A DNA stretch of 64,000 nt, taken from contig WION01000262.1 in assembly GCA_015039365.1 (NCBI GenBank), forward strand, positions 1 to 64,000, read 5' to 3'. Each line of letters begins with the position of its first letter. Positions within the stretch are counted from its first letter, which is position 1. Positions 22,347 to 33,633 of the stretch are shown in pieces. The position numbers were made by a program, and so were the translations under genes. The notes beneath the pieces are model-generated. The model had not been told where the DNA came from. It saw only the letters and a list, made by a program, of their open reading frames with translations, and did no database searches. Source of the DNA: Amanita rubescens (Eukaryota; Basidiomycota; Agaricomycetes; Agaricales; Amanitaceae).

Positions 22347-23668
22347 TAAGGCTCCAACCGTACAGTATATGTATAGGCCTGAGGGTGTAAATATACAGAT
22401 ACGGTAAATTATACACTATTTACTATATAAATACAGTTATACAGTAGTTATATACAGTTAGGTGCGTGCAAGGAAGCGATGGGCATCCTCCGAATACCGT
22501 CTAGTGAACTTAACGCATAAGGTATCTAGATCTTTGTCACTAGACATGTCGGGTTTGGCCACAAAGACCGTTTTTTGGCAATTTGACTCAGACCGACATG
22601 AAAAGTTAATATGCTGACCATTCTCGTCTTCGTAGCTTGTTTTGTACAGATAAGCACGGGGATCCGGAAAGGGGATGGGCGCAATGGATGCCAGTTGGGC
22701 ATAATGGGCTTCAAGGCGATAGCTTTAAAAAGGCATCCAGACTCACTGCAATGGCTTGCCTGCCGCTAAGTTCATCCATCCAATGAATCATTAAATCGTA
22801 TAACGGCTTCAATGCCATCAACGCCAACACCCTCGAGCTCTGGAAGGTGAGCGAAATCTTCCCTGTGCGGATTGGTCAGTCGGTGACATCTAATTTTCGG
22901 GAAAGCTATCTCCACCTATTCCTTCTGTGGGCATCGATACAGCACTTAAAGATGTTCAAAGCCCTCAGCAGATCCTAGGGTACGTCAAACGTTCCTTCCG
23001 CTTCGTGATCGCTTCCTTCAGGTGATCCACTGTCAAACTTTTCTGATGTTGATGGAGAAAGGGTCGTTGGATACATTGAGAACCCAACAGAAAAGTGTGA
23101 GCTGGTCATCTGAGCCAATTATTGAGTAATTTTATCGGTCTGACTGCTGATTTCTTACCGCCTCTGGATAGACCAGATACATTGGAATCCACTGACCAAG
23201 TGGAAGCGAATGTGGCTAGCGATGAATTAAGTAGGATACTCACGATCAGGAAACTGCAGATCCTGCACGACAAACTTGATTTCTTTAGAAGACTGATCAT
23301 AGCGTTCGTAGAAATACTAAAGTTCTTCCAGTAACTGTGTCCTTGGCTTCATTGAAGAAAGTAACGGCGCTGACATTCTCCAGTGATGAAACGTTATACA
23401 GTCCAATGTGATGATACCGATGTGCTTCATCAGTCATCCGGTTGATTCGGCACAAATGGCGCAGCTGGCGTGAAGCGCAATGCAAGATTGGAATTTGGGC
23501 ATATTTGTTCTGGAGACTCAAACTTGAACCGTATAAATAAACCATATACTGTATGTTTACCGTATTTTGACCTTTCCCTCACCGACCCTATACATATACA
23601 TATACGTATACCCTATCTACCGTATATATACGGTAGATAGATAGTACGGTTGGAGCCTTACTTAAAAG
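22339..23668. mobile_element. hAT-like non-autonomous DNA transposon with captured coding sequence
   Basis: The element spans 22347-23660 (1314 bp). Its termini are perfect 17-bp inverted repeats, TAAGGCTCCAACCGTAC at the left and its reverse complement at the right. Sub-terminal similarity continues imperfectly (GTATATGTATAGG... on both ends). It is flanked by a perfect 8-bp direct repeat, CTTAAAAG, at 22339-22346 and 23661-23668, the target-site duplication length of hAT elements. No transposase was recognised inside; instead there is minus-strand coding sequence of a kinase-like protein. It lies within FunK1-4. Confidence 0.85.
22458..23095 (-). pseudogene. Kinase-like gene fragment carried inside the hAT-like element
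   Basis: The minus strand reads as spliced coding sequence with good continuity: SMYPTTLSPSTSEKFDSG, HRLTNPHREDFAHLPELEG, KPLYDLMIHWMDELSGRQ, EAHYAQLASIAPIPFPDP, RAYLYKTSYEDENGQHINFS, KTVFVAKPDMSSDKDLD and CVKFTRRYSEDAHRFLA. The last piece looks like the N-lobe of agaricomycete kinase-like proteins (a VKF strand followed by a YSxxAHxxLA helix). It stops at 22458 before any catalytic loop, so it is a fragment. It has no close match among the other kinase genes in the window. The family assignment is an inference from sequence character. Confidence 0.5.
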
Positions 23669-23709
23669 TTCGACCTTTTGTTTGAGCACAGTCACGTGCT
23701 GGTTCTAGG

Positions 23710-25891
23710 AGGGTCGGGACTCGGGGCTTCTCGCTAGACCCGATCAACCGATACACACGGACTTGCCGAAGCTTATCCAAGTCATTGCTGCGCTCCATAT
23801 TTTAGAGCCTTGTCGGATCGATTGGGGTACCCACATGAAAGTATATGACCCCGAAAGCGGCGAAGCTAAAGTCTCGTATCTCGTTGATGATGAGGCAGGA
23901 TTTTTCAAACCGAACTCGGCAAAGACCCATTGGGAAATAGATGTCCCGTCGAGTGTGGAAGGAGAGCGCAACAAGGTCATTACTATCGCTGCCGTTTTCG
24001 TCAGTTGTGCTGAGGTCATGTGCGGGCGAGCGACGTTAGTTTGGAAAGTCATACGAAAAGTAACGCCCTTTAATACCAACGAGGTGTTTGCTACCAGCCG
24101 TTATCGTTCTTTACGCTGACTCTTTGTGCTCAAGCGTTATTGGCGCCCGTATCAACGAGCTAAAGATGTACCGCCGAGCTTCATGCCGGAGGGCGAAAGA
24201 TATCGTCAAGTTCCTTCATGGGAAGATCGTAACTTCTCCGACGAGGATATACAGGCCGTGGATAGTAAAAGGGACTCTGCGCTGGAACATATACGCTGTG
24301 GCCTGAAAGCGGGACATTTCTTTCCCCAGGAAGGTTCGCGAAAACGGTTTTTGGAAGATAAACATAGGGATCACCTAAAAGCGCCACTGGATCAGAACGC
24401 AAAACGGTTTATCTATGCTGACACTGTGTCGCCGGTGTCTCGAGTCCCCACGCCAATTACGCACACATATACGGGTTGGCCGCTCCGACATTTCAAGGAT
24501 CTAAATGAGCTTCTCCAAGTTATCCGTGATATTCTCTTGGGTAAGCGATTGAATAGCTAAGGGCATGAATCTCCTAACGAGAACTTTGTAAGGACATAAG
24601 CATTTGTACTACAGCGGTCTCGTACTCCATCGCGATATCAGCATTGAGAACATCATAATTATACCTCAAAACGATGAGACAGTAGGGCAGCTCATTGACT
24701 TGGATCACGCGAAAGTAGTCAGCCCATCGAAGACAAGGGTGACGCCGAATGTCAGCTACGAGGAGGTCCAGGACTTCAAGACAATGTGCCGTCTTTCAAA
24801 ACGGTTCCCCTCGATTGATGAAGAAGTCTTAGAGGCTTGCATCGCATCCATACCAGATAAGGACCTTACCCACGCGCTTAGTTATATCAGGTCTGTTGTA
24901 GAAATTCGGGTGGAACATTTTGGCCTAGACATTAGTCGTGAAATAAAACTCACTGGTATGGGCTGGCATCATCAGGTAAGCTTCAAATCTACACAATTCT
25001 TCTCTCAGTTATTGAGCGGTCGCTAGGTTAAGGCTTCGCCCGATTTTTCTACACACGAGGCCAGACCTGGCCATCAAACGGTACGATTTTTATCCATAAA
25101 TGCGCTCGGTCTGTTTACAAGCCAAAATTCTTCAGGGAACTCTACTTTTCATGAGTGTTGAAGTATTAGATCAAGCTCCGATATTCGGGAGTCCAAAAGG
25201 TTTCAATGAAACATGGTGTCGTGGAGCTATTAACGATATTGAGTCGCTTTTTTGGGTTTTAACATTCATTTGCTTGGTTCGTAAAGGCCCGGGGATAAAT
25301 ATGTTGCGCACGGAGCTGCTGGAAGACAGTCCCAAAGATAAAAAATTACAGAATCTCCTCCACAGCTATTTCAATTCGGACGACCCATATCTCATATATG
25401 CGAACAAGACACAGCTTTTTACCCAAAACAAAAGGATGAACAATGATATTCTAGCCAACTTCCATCCATATTTCGAGCCTCTTAAAAATATGATGGTCCA
25501 ATGGCTGCACATTATGATACTCGCTTACGAGCATCGCAAACTCGAGTATTATACCATTCACGACCAAATCATCTACATCATCGATAAAGCCATCGAGAAT
25601 CTGTCCAAGTCTCAACATAACGATGACCCTAAAACAAAGGCGGATGCGAAGCAAAGACAAGATCCTTGCAAAGAACGCGTGAAGTGTTTGAAAGGGAGGA
25701 ACGACGAAATAGTCTTTGACGCTTCCGGCGACCAGAAAGCAGCTTCGGCTTCGGAGTTCTCGCCTCAGCGGCCTCTCGTTCATGTTGGCGAGTCAAATCT
25801 TCAACTTCCCGCAGATCCTGGATCTCCATCTCCGAATCCTAAAAGGCGAAAATTAGACAACATGCGTAGCTTGGGGGATATGGTTGTTTGA
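23710..25891 (+). pseudogene. FunK1-5: 5'-truncated FunK1 copy with largely open reading frames
   Basis: Homology to FunK1-3 begins mid exon 2 (about 23712, the NDRSGLF region) and continues to the stop at 25891. The coding pieces remain open and well conserved: HMKVYDPESGEAKVSYLV, KRYWRPYQRAK, TYTGWPLRHFKDLNE, the catalytic loop VLHRDISIENII, DLDHAK, MSVEVL, ESLFWVLTF, HPYFEPLKNM and the tail ending GDMVV. The N-terminal half is absent. The intron-2 acceptor seen as CTACGCTAG in FunK1-3 and -6 reads TTACGCTGA here, so the AG is lost. It may still produce a truncated kinase through another start or splice site, but it lacks the conserved promoter. The last 55 bp of its coding sequence are duplicated at 36.8 kb. 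Confidence 0.75.
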
Positions 25892-28270
25892 GTTGCACCA
25901 CCGTATCACGCATGTAGATTGGATTTAAATCGAATCATAGTGTTTAAATTTTCTGTCTTGCGGTCGCCCCGTACTATGTAAGCTGAAAGTCTGTAGCAAG
26001 ACTCGACTTATAATGTAACATTATGGCAGCCGAACGCGAATTAATCAACCTTCATTTATCAGGCCCGAACAACCGAAAATTGGGGCCGGATATGACCGTT
26101 TGAACATGACTTGCCCAGAGGTCATCGATTCATTATCATGTAAGGGCAGGCGAGAATTGGCATAGATACGGATACAAGGACGTTGGCCAGAGGCGATTGA
26201 CGCTTGAACATTATATCTACTCGAGTCTGACTTCGTAAACTGTTCGCAGAGTCATGCTTTTATTAACGCAATCCATGCTATTGCTTCCAGGTAAAAACCC
26301 CCATTCCCGTCAGGTAATTAGGGTCTAATAAGATAAAGTGCTTAAGATTATTGCCATATAACATCGCGATGGACCGCTTACCAAGCTGGATTCCAACACT
26401 TCTGGAAAATGCAATGTAATTGAACCGTTGAATGTGCGCCACTTTCCCAAGCTCATCAACCGAGAAGACATCCACCGCTTTTGGTGTCGTAGAAAGCACA
26501 TAAAGAAACCTAGAGAGAAATTCTCCGTGAATCGAAAATACGGATATTGAATGCATGCAGTGACATACCCTTGACCCCCTACTACAACTGTCGCCATGTC
26601 CAATGGACCAAAATCATTTCCGAGTGAAATATACTGAGAAAAGTTGAGTGGGATCAGATGATATAGTACTGAAAACGACCTACATCGATAATGGTTGATT
26701 TTAGATTTGTGTCTATGCTGATGATCGTAATCCGATTTTCGAGAGTATCACTAAGATAATAATTCTGACTTATAGGACTGTATGCAGACCAGCAAGTTGT
26801 CAATTGATTTGGAATACTATAAGCATAGGATCCGACTCCAATATTGCGCTGGTCGCCGCGGTTCGAATTTCCAGAGATATTGAAAAGTACGTCGAATCCT
26901 GTTGCAGGATCAGCTGCCAATAGGGCGTTCCCGCCTGGAATTATCGTAACCGAATATGGGAAATTTGCGCCTGCTGGTAAAGCGACCCGGTTGAAATCTT
27001 GAGAAAGAGTGAAGTTTTCATAAACATCCCAGGCCGCAAGATAGCCCGCGTGAGTTGTCGCGTTGATGCCTTTGACAGTGACGATCAACAGTTGTTCGTC
27101 CTCGGAGAAGATGATATGGCCAGCGCCTCCTAACACCGGACCGCTGACCGGCGACGTTTGATTCAAATGCAAGTACCTCGTGGCGTCTGGAATAGGCGTC
27201 AAGCCCTTAGCCTTGTCAGCGTTGTAGCAACTGAGAAGGGTCAGATTATATTTGCAACGATCAAAAGGTCAAAGATGCACCTACCTAATGCCATTGAGGG
27301 AACCAGTGTTCAAAGCGCAAAGTACATCACCCGCCTTATTGAACGCAACCGAGACTGGAAATTCTCCTCTACTCCAGACTGGCGTACCAAGCGGCGTAAG
27401 CAAAGATGGATCGTTTTCAGAGATGCTGAAAACTGAAATAGTATCAGAGCCCGGCTGGCGAGTTATCAACAATCATCACGTAGCACGACCCAATGGATCC
27501 TTACATTCGCAACCGCCAATATACCAAGAGGAGATGTCTCGATGACCCCTTGGCTAAAGAGTGGATCTGGGCCGGGTGCATCTAGAGCACGACTACCAAA
27601 GCCACCGGTAGAGATGGCTCGTTGCGTGAACTGTATCCAGGATCTTGAATATCACTCATGGAGTCGGACAAAAGTCTGCGTACCAGTTTCCCGTCCGGTC
27701 CAAATGCAGATGATACGATATAATTACCACTAGGTTCATTCGTCATAACTGTAACACATAATATTAATGCTGCTGTAGTCTGATGAGGTCAAGGACATAC
27801 AATATGTGGCACCAATGGCGTTCCCTGTGCTAGTCGAGTTTGGTGAACGAACGGCCATAGCATTGGAAGGTATCGCAACACCGAGAAGACATAAGACTAG
27901 AAGTGACCTCATTGTCAATGTGCGATTGAAAGAACGGGCAAGGTTTTTAAACGTTTTTAAAGCTCAGTCAGCGCCTTTGATCATGAACTATCCCTGCGTC
28001 GGAAAATAGCAAGTACCTGGTACATCGAGTATATGATCATGTCCTAATACGCGGCGCAGGGCTACGTCGACTTGAGTATGTCAAGTTGGGGACCGGGGAA
28101 ATTAAGGCAAGGGAAAAAAAAACATTGTCAGGAGCTTTCGGAGAGGGGTTGATTTGGCAGTTCACACACGTCATTGACAAGTGGCATGTGTTCTCGTTAC
28201 CAGAGTAACCCTATCTTGTAAGGCATCGATTAATCAGTCATGTACTTGCGGGGCAATGGCGTTCACACCT
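25836..28270. repeat. Segmental duplication, copy A
   Basis: This block (FunK1-5 3' end, its 3' flank and the whole lactonase-like gene) is repeated at about 36826-39256 with very high identity by eye and a few small indels. The left edge is inside the FunK1 coding sequence (phrase TCCTAAAAGG) and the right edge is after CACCTGCAGCT. Confidence 0.85.
26278..27912 (-). CDS. Secreted lactonase-like (3-carboxymuconate cyclase-like) beta-propeller protein, copy A
   Basis: The ATG at 27912 begins MRSLLVLCLLGVAIPSNAMA, a convincing signal peptide. Splicing of six or seven exons gives a beta-propeller-type sequence: FMTNEPSGNY, SAFGPDGKL, AISTGGFGSRALDAPGPDPL, LFSQGVIE, PGSDTISVFSISENDP, GEFPVSVAFNKAGDVLCALN, GLTPIPDATRYLHL, GHIIFSEDEQLLIVTVKG, YSVTIIPGGNALLAADPATG, YYLSDTLENRI, and the end GMGVFTWKQ. 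Repeated 'D..TISVFSI' and 'V.F...G..L' strands are typical of the lactonase/3-carboxy-cis,cis-muconate cyclase fold. Several N-x-S/T sites suit a secreted protein. The true substrate is unknown and a catalytic claim would be premature. The frames are intact in this copy. Confidence 0.75.
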
Positions 28271-28319
28271 GCAGCTGCAGAAACGAACAGGTTCAATTTG
28301 TGGTCATTTGTTTATATTT
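27913..28319. other. Upstream region of lactonase-like copy A
   Basis: Shared with the region 38896-39256 as part of the segmental duplication, including an AAAC-GTTTTTAAA phrase near the start codon. Homology between the two copies ends near 28270. No other gene seen. Confidence 0.5.
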
Positions 28320-29065
28320 ATCATTCCAGACCGTGCACAGTCAACGTCGTCCGATTGGCAACCGTGTCAAGAAACTGTATCATATAGTAGTTCCCCTATC
28401 GGAAGATCCTCTCCAGCGCAGATGAACTTGGCTCTACTTTGGAGCATATGCATTGCAACTGAAGTTACCGAACAGTTTCGCGGTCGAGCTGTTGGTACTT
28501 GAACTTAGCAACAGTGTGCACCAGCTTGAAAACATTCTTCGCCCACGATAACGCTGCATTCTCGAGTCCGCACACGTGCTATGCAGGCATATATCGGTCA
28601 GCCGCTCATACATTTCAAGCATCTACGTAATCTGCTCCGGGTTATCCGTGACGCAAGGGTGCCGGTGAACAACTGAAGTCCTATTGGATCAAACCTGCTG
28701 ATGACGGCTCTTTTCAAGACAAACAATCATCACAATTATCGTATACTTCAGTGTGATGCCGATGTTGGCAATGTTGCAATTATGCCCAGAAGCAGGGCAG
28801 CTTATTTACTTGGATCAGTTGGCCCCCAGGAAGTCCGGGACCTGAGGACAATTGTCAATGTGCCATCATCTTTGAAGAAAATTGCCGTTGATGATGTCTT
28901 ACAGAAATCCATTGCATTCTCACTGGATATTTTCGACTGGTTTTCTTATCTTACAGAAGTTGTGGAAATTCGGGCGAACTGTCTTGGCCTAGACACTAAT
29001 CGTAAAATAAAACTTGCTGATATAGGCTGGTACCATCAGGCAGGCTTTAAATCGACATTTTCCCC
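28320..29065 (+). pseudogene. FunK1-P1 (5' part): degenerate FunK1 pseudogene
   Basis: Remnants align in order with FunK1-3: a decayed stretch matching 'STLEHIRRGLK' (near 28435), then GQPLIHFKHLRNLLRVIRDA (about 28590-28655), then IMPRSRAAYLLGSVGPQEVRDL and VVEIRANCLGLDTNRKIKLADIGWYHQ (28770-29038). The catalytic loop HRDISIEN is gone, the DLDHAK position reads differently, and frames are broken. Homology is interrupted by the GC-rich insertion that follows and resumes near 30590. Confidence 0.75.
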
Positions 29066-29129
29066 CTTAATACCCACGCGCTAACTTCGCTAGCTGGCTA
29101 CCCTTCGTCCGATCGAACAGCTTACCCTA

Positions 29130-30590
29130 CGGGTCACGGCGGGTACGGGTTCGGGTCACAGACCTGTGACCCGCGTACCCGCAGCCAACCCGCCACTCAA
29201 GATGAGCAGTGCGCGGCTCACCATATACGCTCTTCTGCGCTCGCATGCCAACCATGCAAAACACGACATCGAACCCTCCTCCTTCTGCTCAAGACTCGCC
29301 TATCCATTCCAAAGCCGATACACTCGCATCCTCGGAGTCTGGAGCTCAGGCCAGGCGTCGATTCGCCTATGGTGGGAAACCTCAACGCCATCTCAACGTG
29401 GTCGCGCGTTCACCACACAGTGCGGATATCGTCCTTCTGCATCACAGTGCTGGGTGTCTCCTTGCACCAACACGAAGAGCTGGAGGATTATATGGTACGT
29501 CGGTAACGGCACTCAAAACTTCTCATCCGTCACTGTACGCCCACCAGAAACACAAGAGACTTCCCCCCAGGAGGCTGCAGCGCCGTTAACCATCCATCTT
29601 CCACCATTGCGCCCATCGCAGAGGCACTGTGGCCAACAGCCGACAAACGTCGTTGGACTGTCCCTTCATCCACCCTAACCCCGATGTGCTCTGCCGTATG
29701 GTTATGAGGAGTCTGGGAATGGTTCAGACGTCACCGAAGTCATCAAGATTGGGCGTTATGGTCGTGGCGAAGAAGAGTTGGCGTACATGGGACAGACCGG
29801 CAGATCAACCAGCGTTACACGGTCGAAAATTTTGCGATCCCGTGCATCCCGAGTTTTTCACACGTTGAAGAAGGTTGGGAGACGGAAACCTTTCAAATTG
29901 CCTCCCGTACGAGACAACGTCATGGACCCCAAGCTAACTTTGAGTCTGCATCGCTATTGGATACACACAGCCCTTCCACCTCCGTTCAAGGAGTCGTTTG
30001 CCAAGACCGCTCCATGTGAGACCGGGCGGGGTCTGCAAGCGCCGAGAAATCTGCTCATGCCATAGCCAACCTCGACGCCGAGACTCACGAGCCCGAACCA
30101 CACGCAGCCCTTCCACTTCCGTTCAAGGAGTCGTTCACCAAGACCGCTCCACGTGAGACTGGGCAGGGGCCTGCAAATGCCGAGAAATCTGCTTATGCCA
30201 CAGCCAACCTCGATGCCGAGACTCACGAGCCAACCTCACGTTCTTTTGGTAGGCGAATTTTGGGCTACACCTCCTCTACACCAAATGCAAGCGAAACAAA
30301 GGGCGCGGCAAGGTCCATGACAGCACCTTGTCATTCATATCATTCTAATATATTCATCCCTCTCATGAGGCCCACCAACGGACATTAACACCTGTTCTGG
30401 ATCTATAATACTACTACTATACTAGTATACATGAATACCCCATACATGACGCATATTAGTGCCCATTGCCCGCACCGCACCCGTACCCGCGCAATCCGTG
30501 GGATCATGACCCGCGGGTCAACGGGTTGGCGCGGGTACGGGTCGGGGTAACACATGATGTACCCGCGGGTTACCCGTGCACATGCCTAAC
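29130..30590. mobile_element. Insertion with degenerate inverted termini rich in ACCCG/CGGGT
   Basis: This stretch separates two halves of one FunK1 pseudogene at an intron position, so it is an insertion. Its ends are dominated by CGGGT/ACCCG words, and the two ends are loosely inverted: left has ACGGGTCACGGCGGGTAC and further in GTACCCGCAGCCAACCCG; the right end reversed reads ACGGGTAACCCGCGGGTAC and GTACCCGCGCCAACCCG. Exact boundaries and a target-site duplication could not be fixed. Interior open frames are short and not recognisable as a transposase. It holds a two-unit 137-bp tandem repeat. Confidence 0.55.
29968..30241 (+). repeat. Two-unit tandem repeat, period 137 bp
   Basis: The phrase CAGCCCTTCCAC begins each unit at 29968 and 30105, and GAGACTCACGAGCC closes each unit. 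The copies differ at roughly ten positions. In one + strand frame the second unit stays open (LPFKESFTKTAPRETGQG, ATANLDAETHEP), suggesting an originally coding repeat inside the insertion. Confidence 0.8.
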
Positions 30591-31240
30591 CTGGTCCAGG
30601 ATTCACCGATTTTTCTACTCAAAAGCCAGGATAGGTGATCAAACAGTATGTTTCTCGCCCGTTGATGCACGTTGCCTGTTTACTGCGAGCGTTGAGGCAT
30701 TGGATAAGGCTCCAATGACAAATGGTGCCATGAAGCTATTCATGATCATTGATGTCTAATCGTTCTTGTGGGTCTCAACGTGCATTGCGTATATTTGCTT
30801 GGTCCGCGAAGGTCTGGGGAAAATATACTGCGCAGGGACGCACTAAAAAATGACCCAAAGGGCAAAAAATTACAAGATCTTCGTTGATTCACCTGATCAT
30901 TTCGAAATTCTTCAATGCAAAAGACGCCTTGTCAACGATTAATGGCAGATATATTCTAGCCAGTTTTCACCTGTATTTTGAACCTCTGAAAAAGATGATC
31001 AAGTAATACACATTCTGGACAAACCCATTGAAGATTTGTCAGATGTTCGCTGGATAGTGAATGCCCCACACTGGAACTCAATCACTTGAAAATGACTGTG
31101 GATCCGATTCTGACTCGGACATCGTACTCAATCGCGAAGAAGCTTCGGTATGAGTCTCGGGTCCATCCACTCGTACTTTTCAATCATCTGAAAGAGCTGC
31201 TCGGGGTTATATATTGTTGTCACAGATAAGTAATCGACTA
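30591..31240 (+). pseudogene. FunK1-P1 (3' part) plus fused FunK1 middle fragment
   Basis: Resumes FunK1 homology after the insertion: a decayed mini-exon region (GATTCACCGATTTTTCTAC), then pieces matching SVEALDKAPM, FLWVSTCIAYICLVREGLGK and LASFHLYFEPLKKMI. Near 31010 it reads VIHILDKPIEDLSD (the C-terminal helix) and then passes into sequence resembling the middle of another FunK1 gene (LVLFNHLKELLGV). The same fused junction occurs at 39.36 kb in FunK1-P2. Many stops and indels. Confidence 0.7.
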
Positions 31241-32004
31241 TCAGCCTCGGATTCTCTGAACTTGTCTCGTAAGCTTATGATATTACGCTGAAAACCTTTT
31301 TGACGTTGCTGACCCCCTCCCTTGCCTTCAGCCATTCAACCAGGCCCCGTTGCACTCCATCGCATCCACCCACACCCTCCTGAACCCTACCGCACCCCGC
31401 TGTAAGTCACGTAATTTCTGATTTCGACGTTGCTGGCCCACCACCCTCGCCGCTCGCCCTCTACCGCTTATTCACGCCCTGCTGCACCTCACCACATCCA
31501 CCTGCACCCTCCCGCTCCCCGTCGCTCCCTGTTCTCGCCTGTCGTTTCTCGTCGACCATTCATCACTGCCCATTCTTGCCTGTCTTTTCTCATCATCACA
31601 ACTCATCACATTCACATTTGCATTTCCTTATATACTATTGTTGGTGATTCTTCAACGCATGTAATCATTGCTGTATTTTATTGCAACAGGGAAGGGCATG
31701 CTCGAATTCGCGTTGCGTGCCGTCGAATTCAGATTCCGAAAACTGTTTTTCCATTACCATCGGCAGATTGCCGATGTTGTTTTGCAAATGTACCTCAGAC
31801 ACCACCTATTATCAATTAATAATAATAATTTTACATTGCCTTTTCGAACTTTGAAAGAGAAATTTAACAGAATAATGTGGGAGCCGCTAGTACCCGAGCG
31901 CGCTTGCCGCTCTTGCTTGACGCCCGCCCACATTTCTGCAGAGTCCTCGAAAGCCTGGCAGGGAATGGTCCCTACGACTATCCAGCCTCCGTATAAAGAA
32001 TAAC
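31241..32004. other. C-rich and AT-rich intergenic stretch
   Basis: From 31310 to 31600 the + strand is strongly C-rich, with a loose two-unit repetition beginning GACGTTGCTG(A/G)CCC at about 31302 and 31424. From 31600 on it is AT-rich. A TATA-like GTATAAAGAA at 31991 lies just before the P450 remnant's ATG and may be its old promoter. No intact gene. Confidence 0.4.
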
Positions 32005-33064
32005 ATGTTGCAAGCACTCAACGCCGCTGTATCCCTCACATTATTATACTATGGCCCCACTATCTACAAGAAAACCACGGATAATCTCAAAGTACACATC
32101 AAGTAATAGCGCAATCTAGTCACCACTCAGCTGATGTGATTTTTTAGCTAAAATCTATCCCAATCGTTGGTGCTTCAAGCGCATTGACTTCATATATAGG
32201 AGCATATCGGTTTTTGAAATATCCGAAAAAGTATAGTGCGCCGAAAGCCTCACAGGATTCTAAGCAATGATATAGCACCGCGGATCTGTTTTCAAAGTGC
32301 CGATGACGGCGCAGTGGATGATCGTTGTTTCCGGACCCGACAAAATAGGAGACATTCGCCAAGCCTCGGACGATGTCCTTTCGTTACGGCGTGCTGTGAG
32401 GGAAGTAATACGCCTGTTCGTCTTTATATCACGGTTATCACCTAACCAGTTGCTTGACATAGGTTTTACACACAAATTTGACCATTTGAGGATACTTCAC
32501 TAGCCGACGCCATCAGGACACCTCTTACTTGAAGTATTGGGACCAAATTTCCTGAGATTTACGACAAGATCACTGCAGCCTTCATCCACGTCCCTGCCAG
32601 CGCTGACGGTAAAGTGACAGTACATCTCTCAGAATGACTGCTGATTGATTGTACTTAGAATGGATCAAAATCCGAGCGTACCCAATCATGATGGATATCG
32701 CTTGTAGGGCAAGTAATAGAATGCTCGTTGGGCTACTGCTCTGTGAATATTCTTTTCCTGTGACATAGATAAATTCTCATGTCAGAAGCGCAGGTTGTAA
32801 CCCAGACTATATAGAACTTAACAAGCAATTTACCGTCGATATTGTCAAGATGGGTAATCTCATCAATACATTTCCATCATTCTTGAAACGGTATGTACTT
32901 TTTCGACAGGACTGTGAACACGCGCTTGGTACTGCTTAGAATCGTAGTGCGCTTTACGATGTAGTGAGTGGCATCGAACGTGGGATGAGACATCTAGGCC
33001 CTTTGATTAACGAGCATCTGGGGCAAGAGGCACGATACGGAAAGGATTGACTTGACAAACCTGT
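32005..33064 (+). pseudogene. Cytochrome P450 pseudogene (N-terminal half)
   Basis: Begins with an ATG at 32005 and an anchor-like helix (MLQALNAAVSLTLLYYG). It then gives typical basidiomycete P450 pieces in order: IPIVGASSALTSYIGAYRFL, PMTAQWMIVVSGPDKIGDIR, QASDDVLSLRRAVREV, MMDIACRASNRMLVGLLLC, NPDYIELNKQFTVDIVKMGN, INTFPSFLK, and GPLINEHLGQEARYGKD. In-frame stops and indels lie between them (for example after ASQDSK and after the final GKD), and there is no I-helix, K-helix or haem-binding cysteine region; homology ends near 33064. A monooxygenase remnant, not expressed as an enzyme. Confidence 0.8.
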
Positions 33065-33633
33065 CAGTTGTTATTATCCGTAAAGGCTACTCACTCTCAC
33101 CCGCTTCAGAGTGACATCATTACTTGGCTATTCGAGGTTTTCAATATTTCAATGCTCGAAAGGTGCCTGACGCTGAAGCGACAGCTGAATCGGCTGAATC
33201 GGGTCACTTCAATTGCCGACCCACGAGCGTCCTGGCACGAAACCTTGGCGCAGTCACCACTCACTCGTCTCACTCGTCGCTGATTTCGCAGTGATCCCGA
33301 GCCATCCAAACTTGTAAAATCTGTAAATTATGAAGATACAAAGCAACTAGATTCAACTTGTGGACTCACAACTTCAAACCTTAGTAATTCAAAGGAGACA
33401 CAAGTATCCACGCTCCTAATTCTAAACTCCCCTCTTCTTGTGGGAGGGCATGGGACTCGGGTGAGTCAACATCGATTCGTTTTGAGGCACTAATCAACAG
33501 AGAGTTACTCTTTGAAAACATTAACATTGAGTCTTCTGATCCACCAGCTAAACCTCAATAAGAAACACTGCTCAAGTGCGAAAGATCCATTTATCCAAGT
33601 GGTTCATGATCTCTGTATCGGGGCCCCGTACGA
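33065..33633. other. No gene recognised
   Basis: Short open frames only. The last 200 bp may be the 3' flank of the kinase chimera on the minus strand. Confidence 0.4.

Noticed and set aside
22790..22890. A Crinkler-header-like reading on the + strand (FNAINANTLELWKVSE) inside the hAT-like element
   Set aside because: The minus strand over the same bases gives a longer, continuous coding reading (HRLTNPHREDFAHLPELEG and on into a kinase-like sequence) with fitting splice sites. The + reading has no matching upstream header and is probably antisense coincidence.
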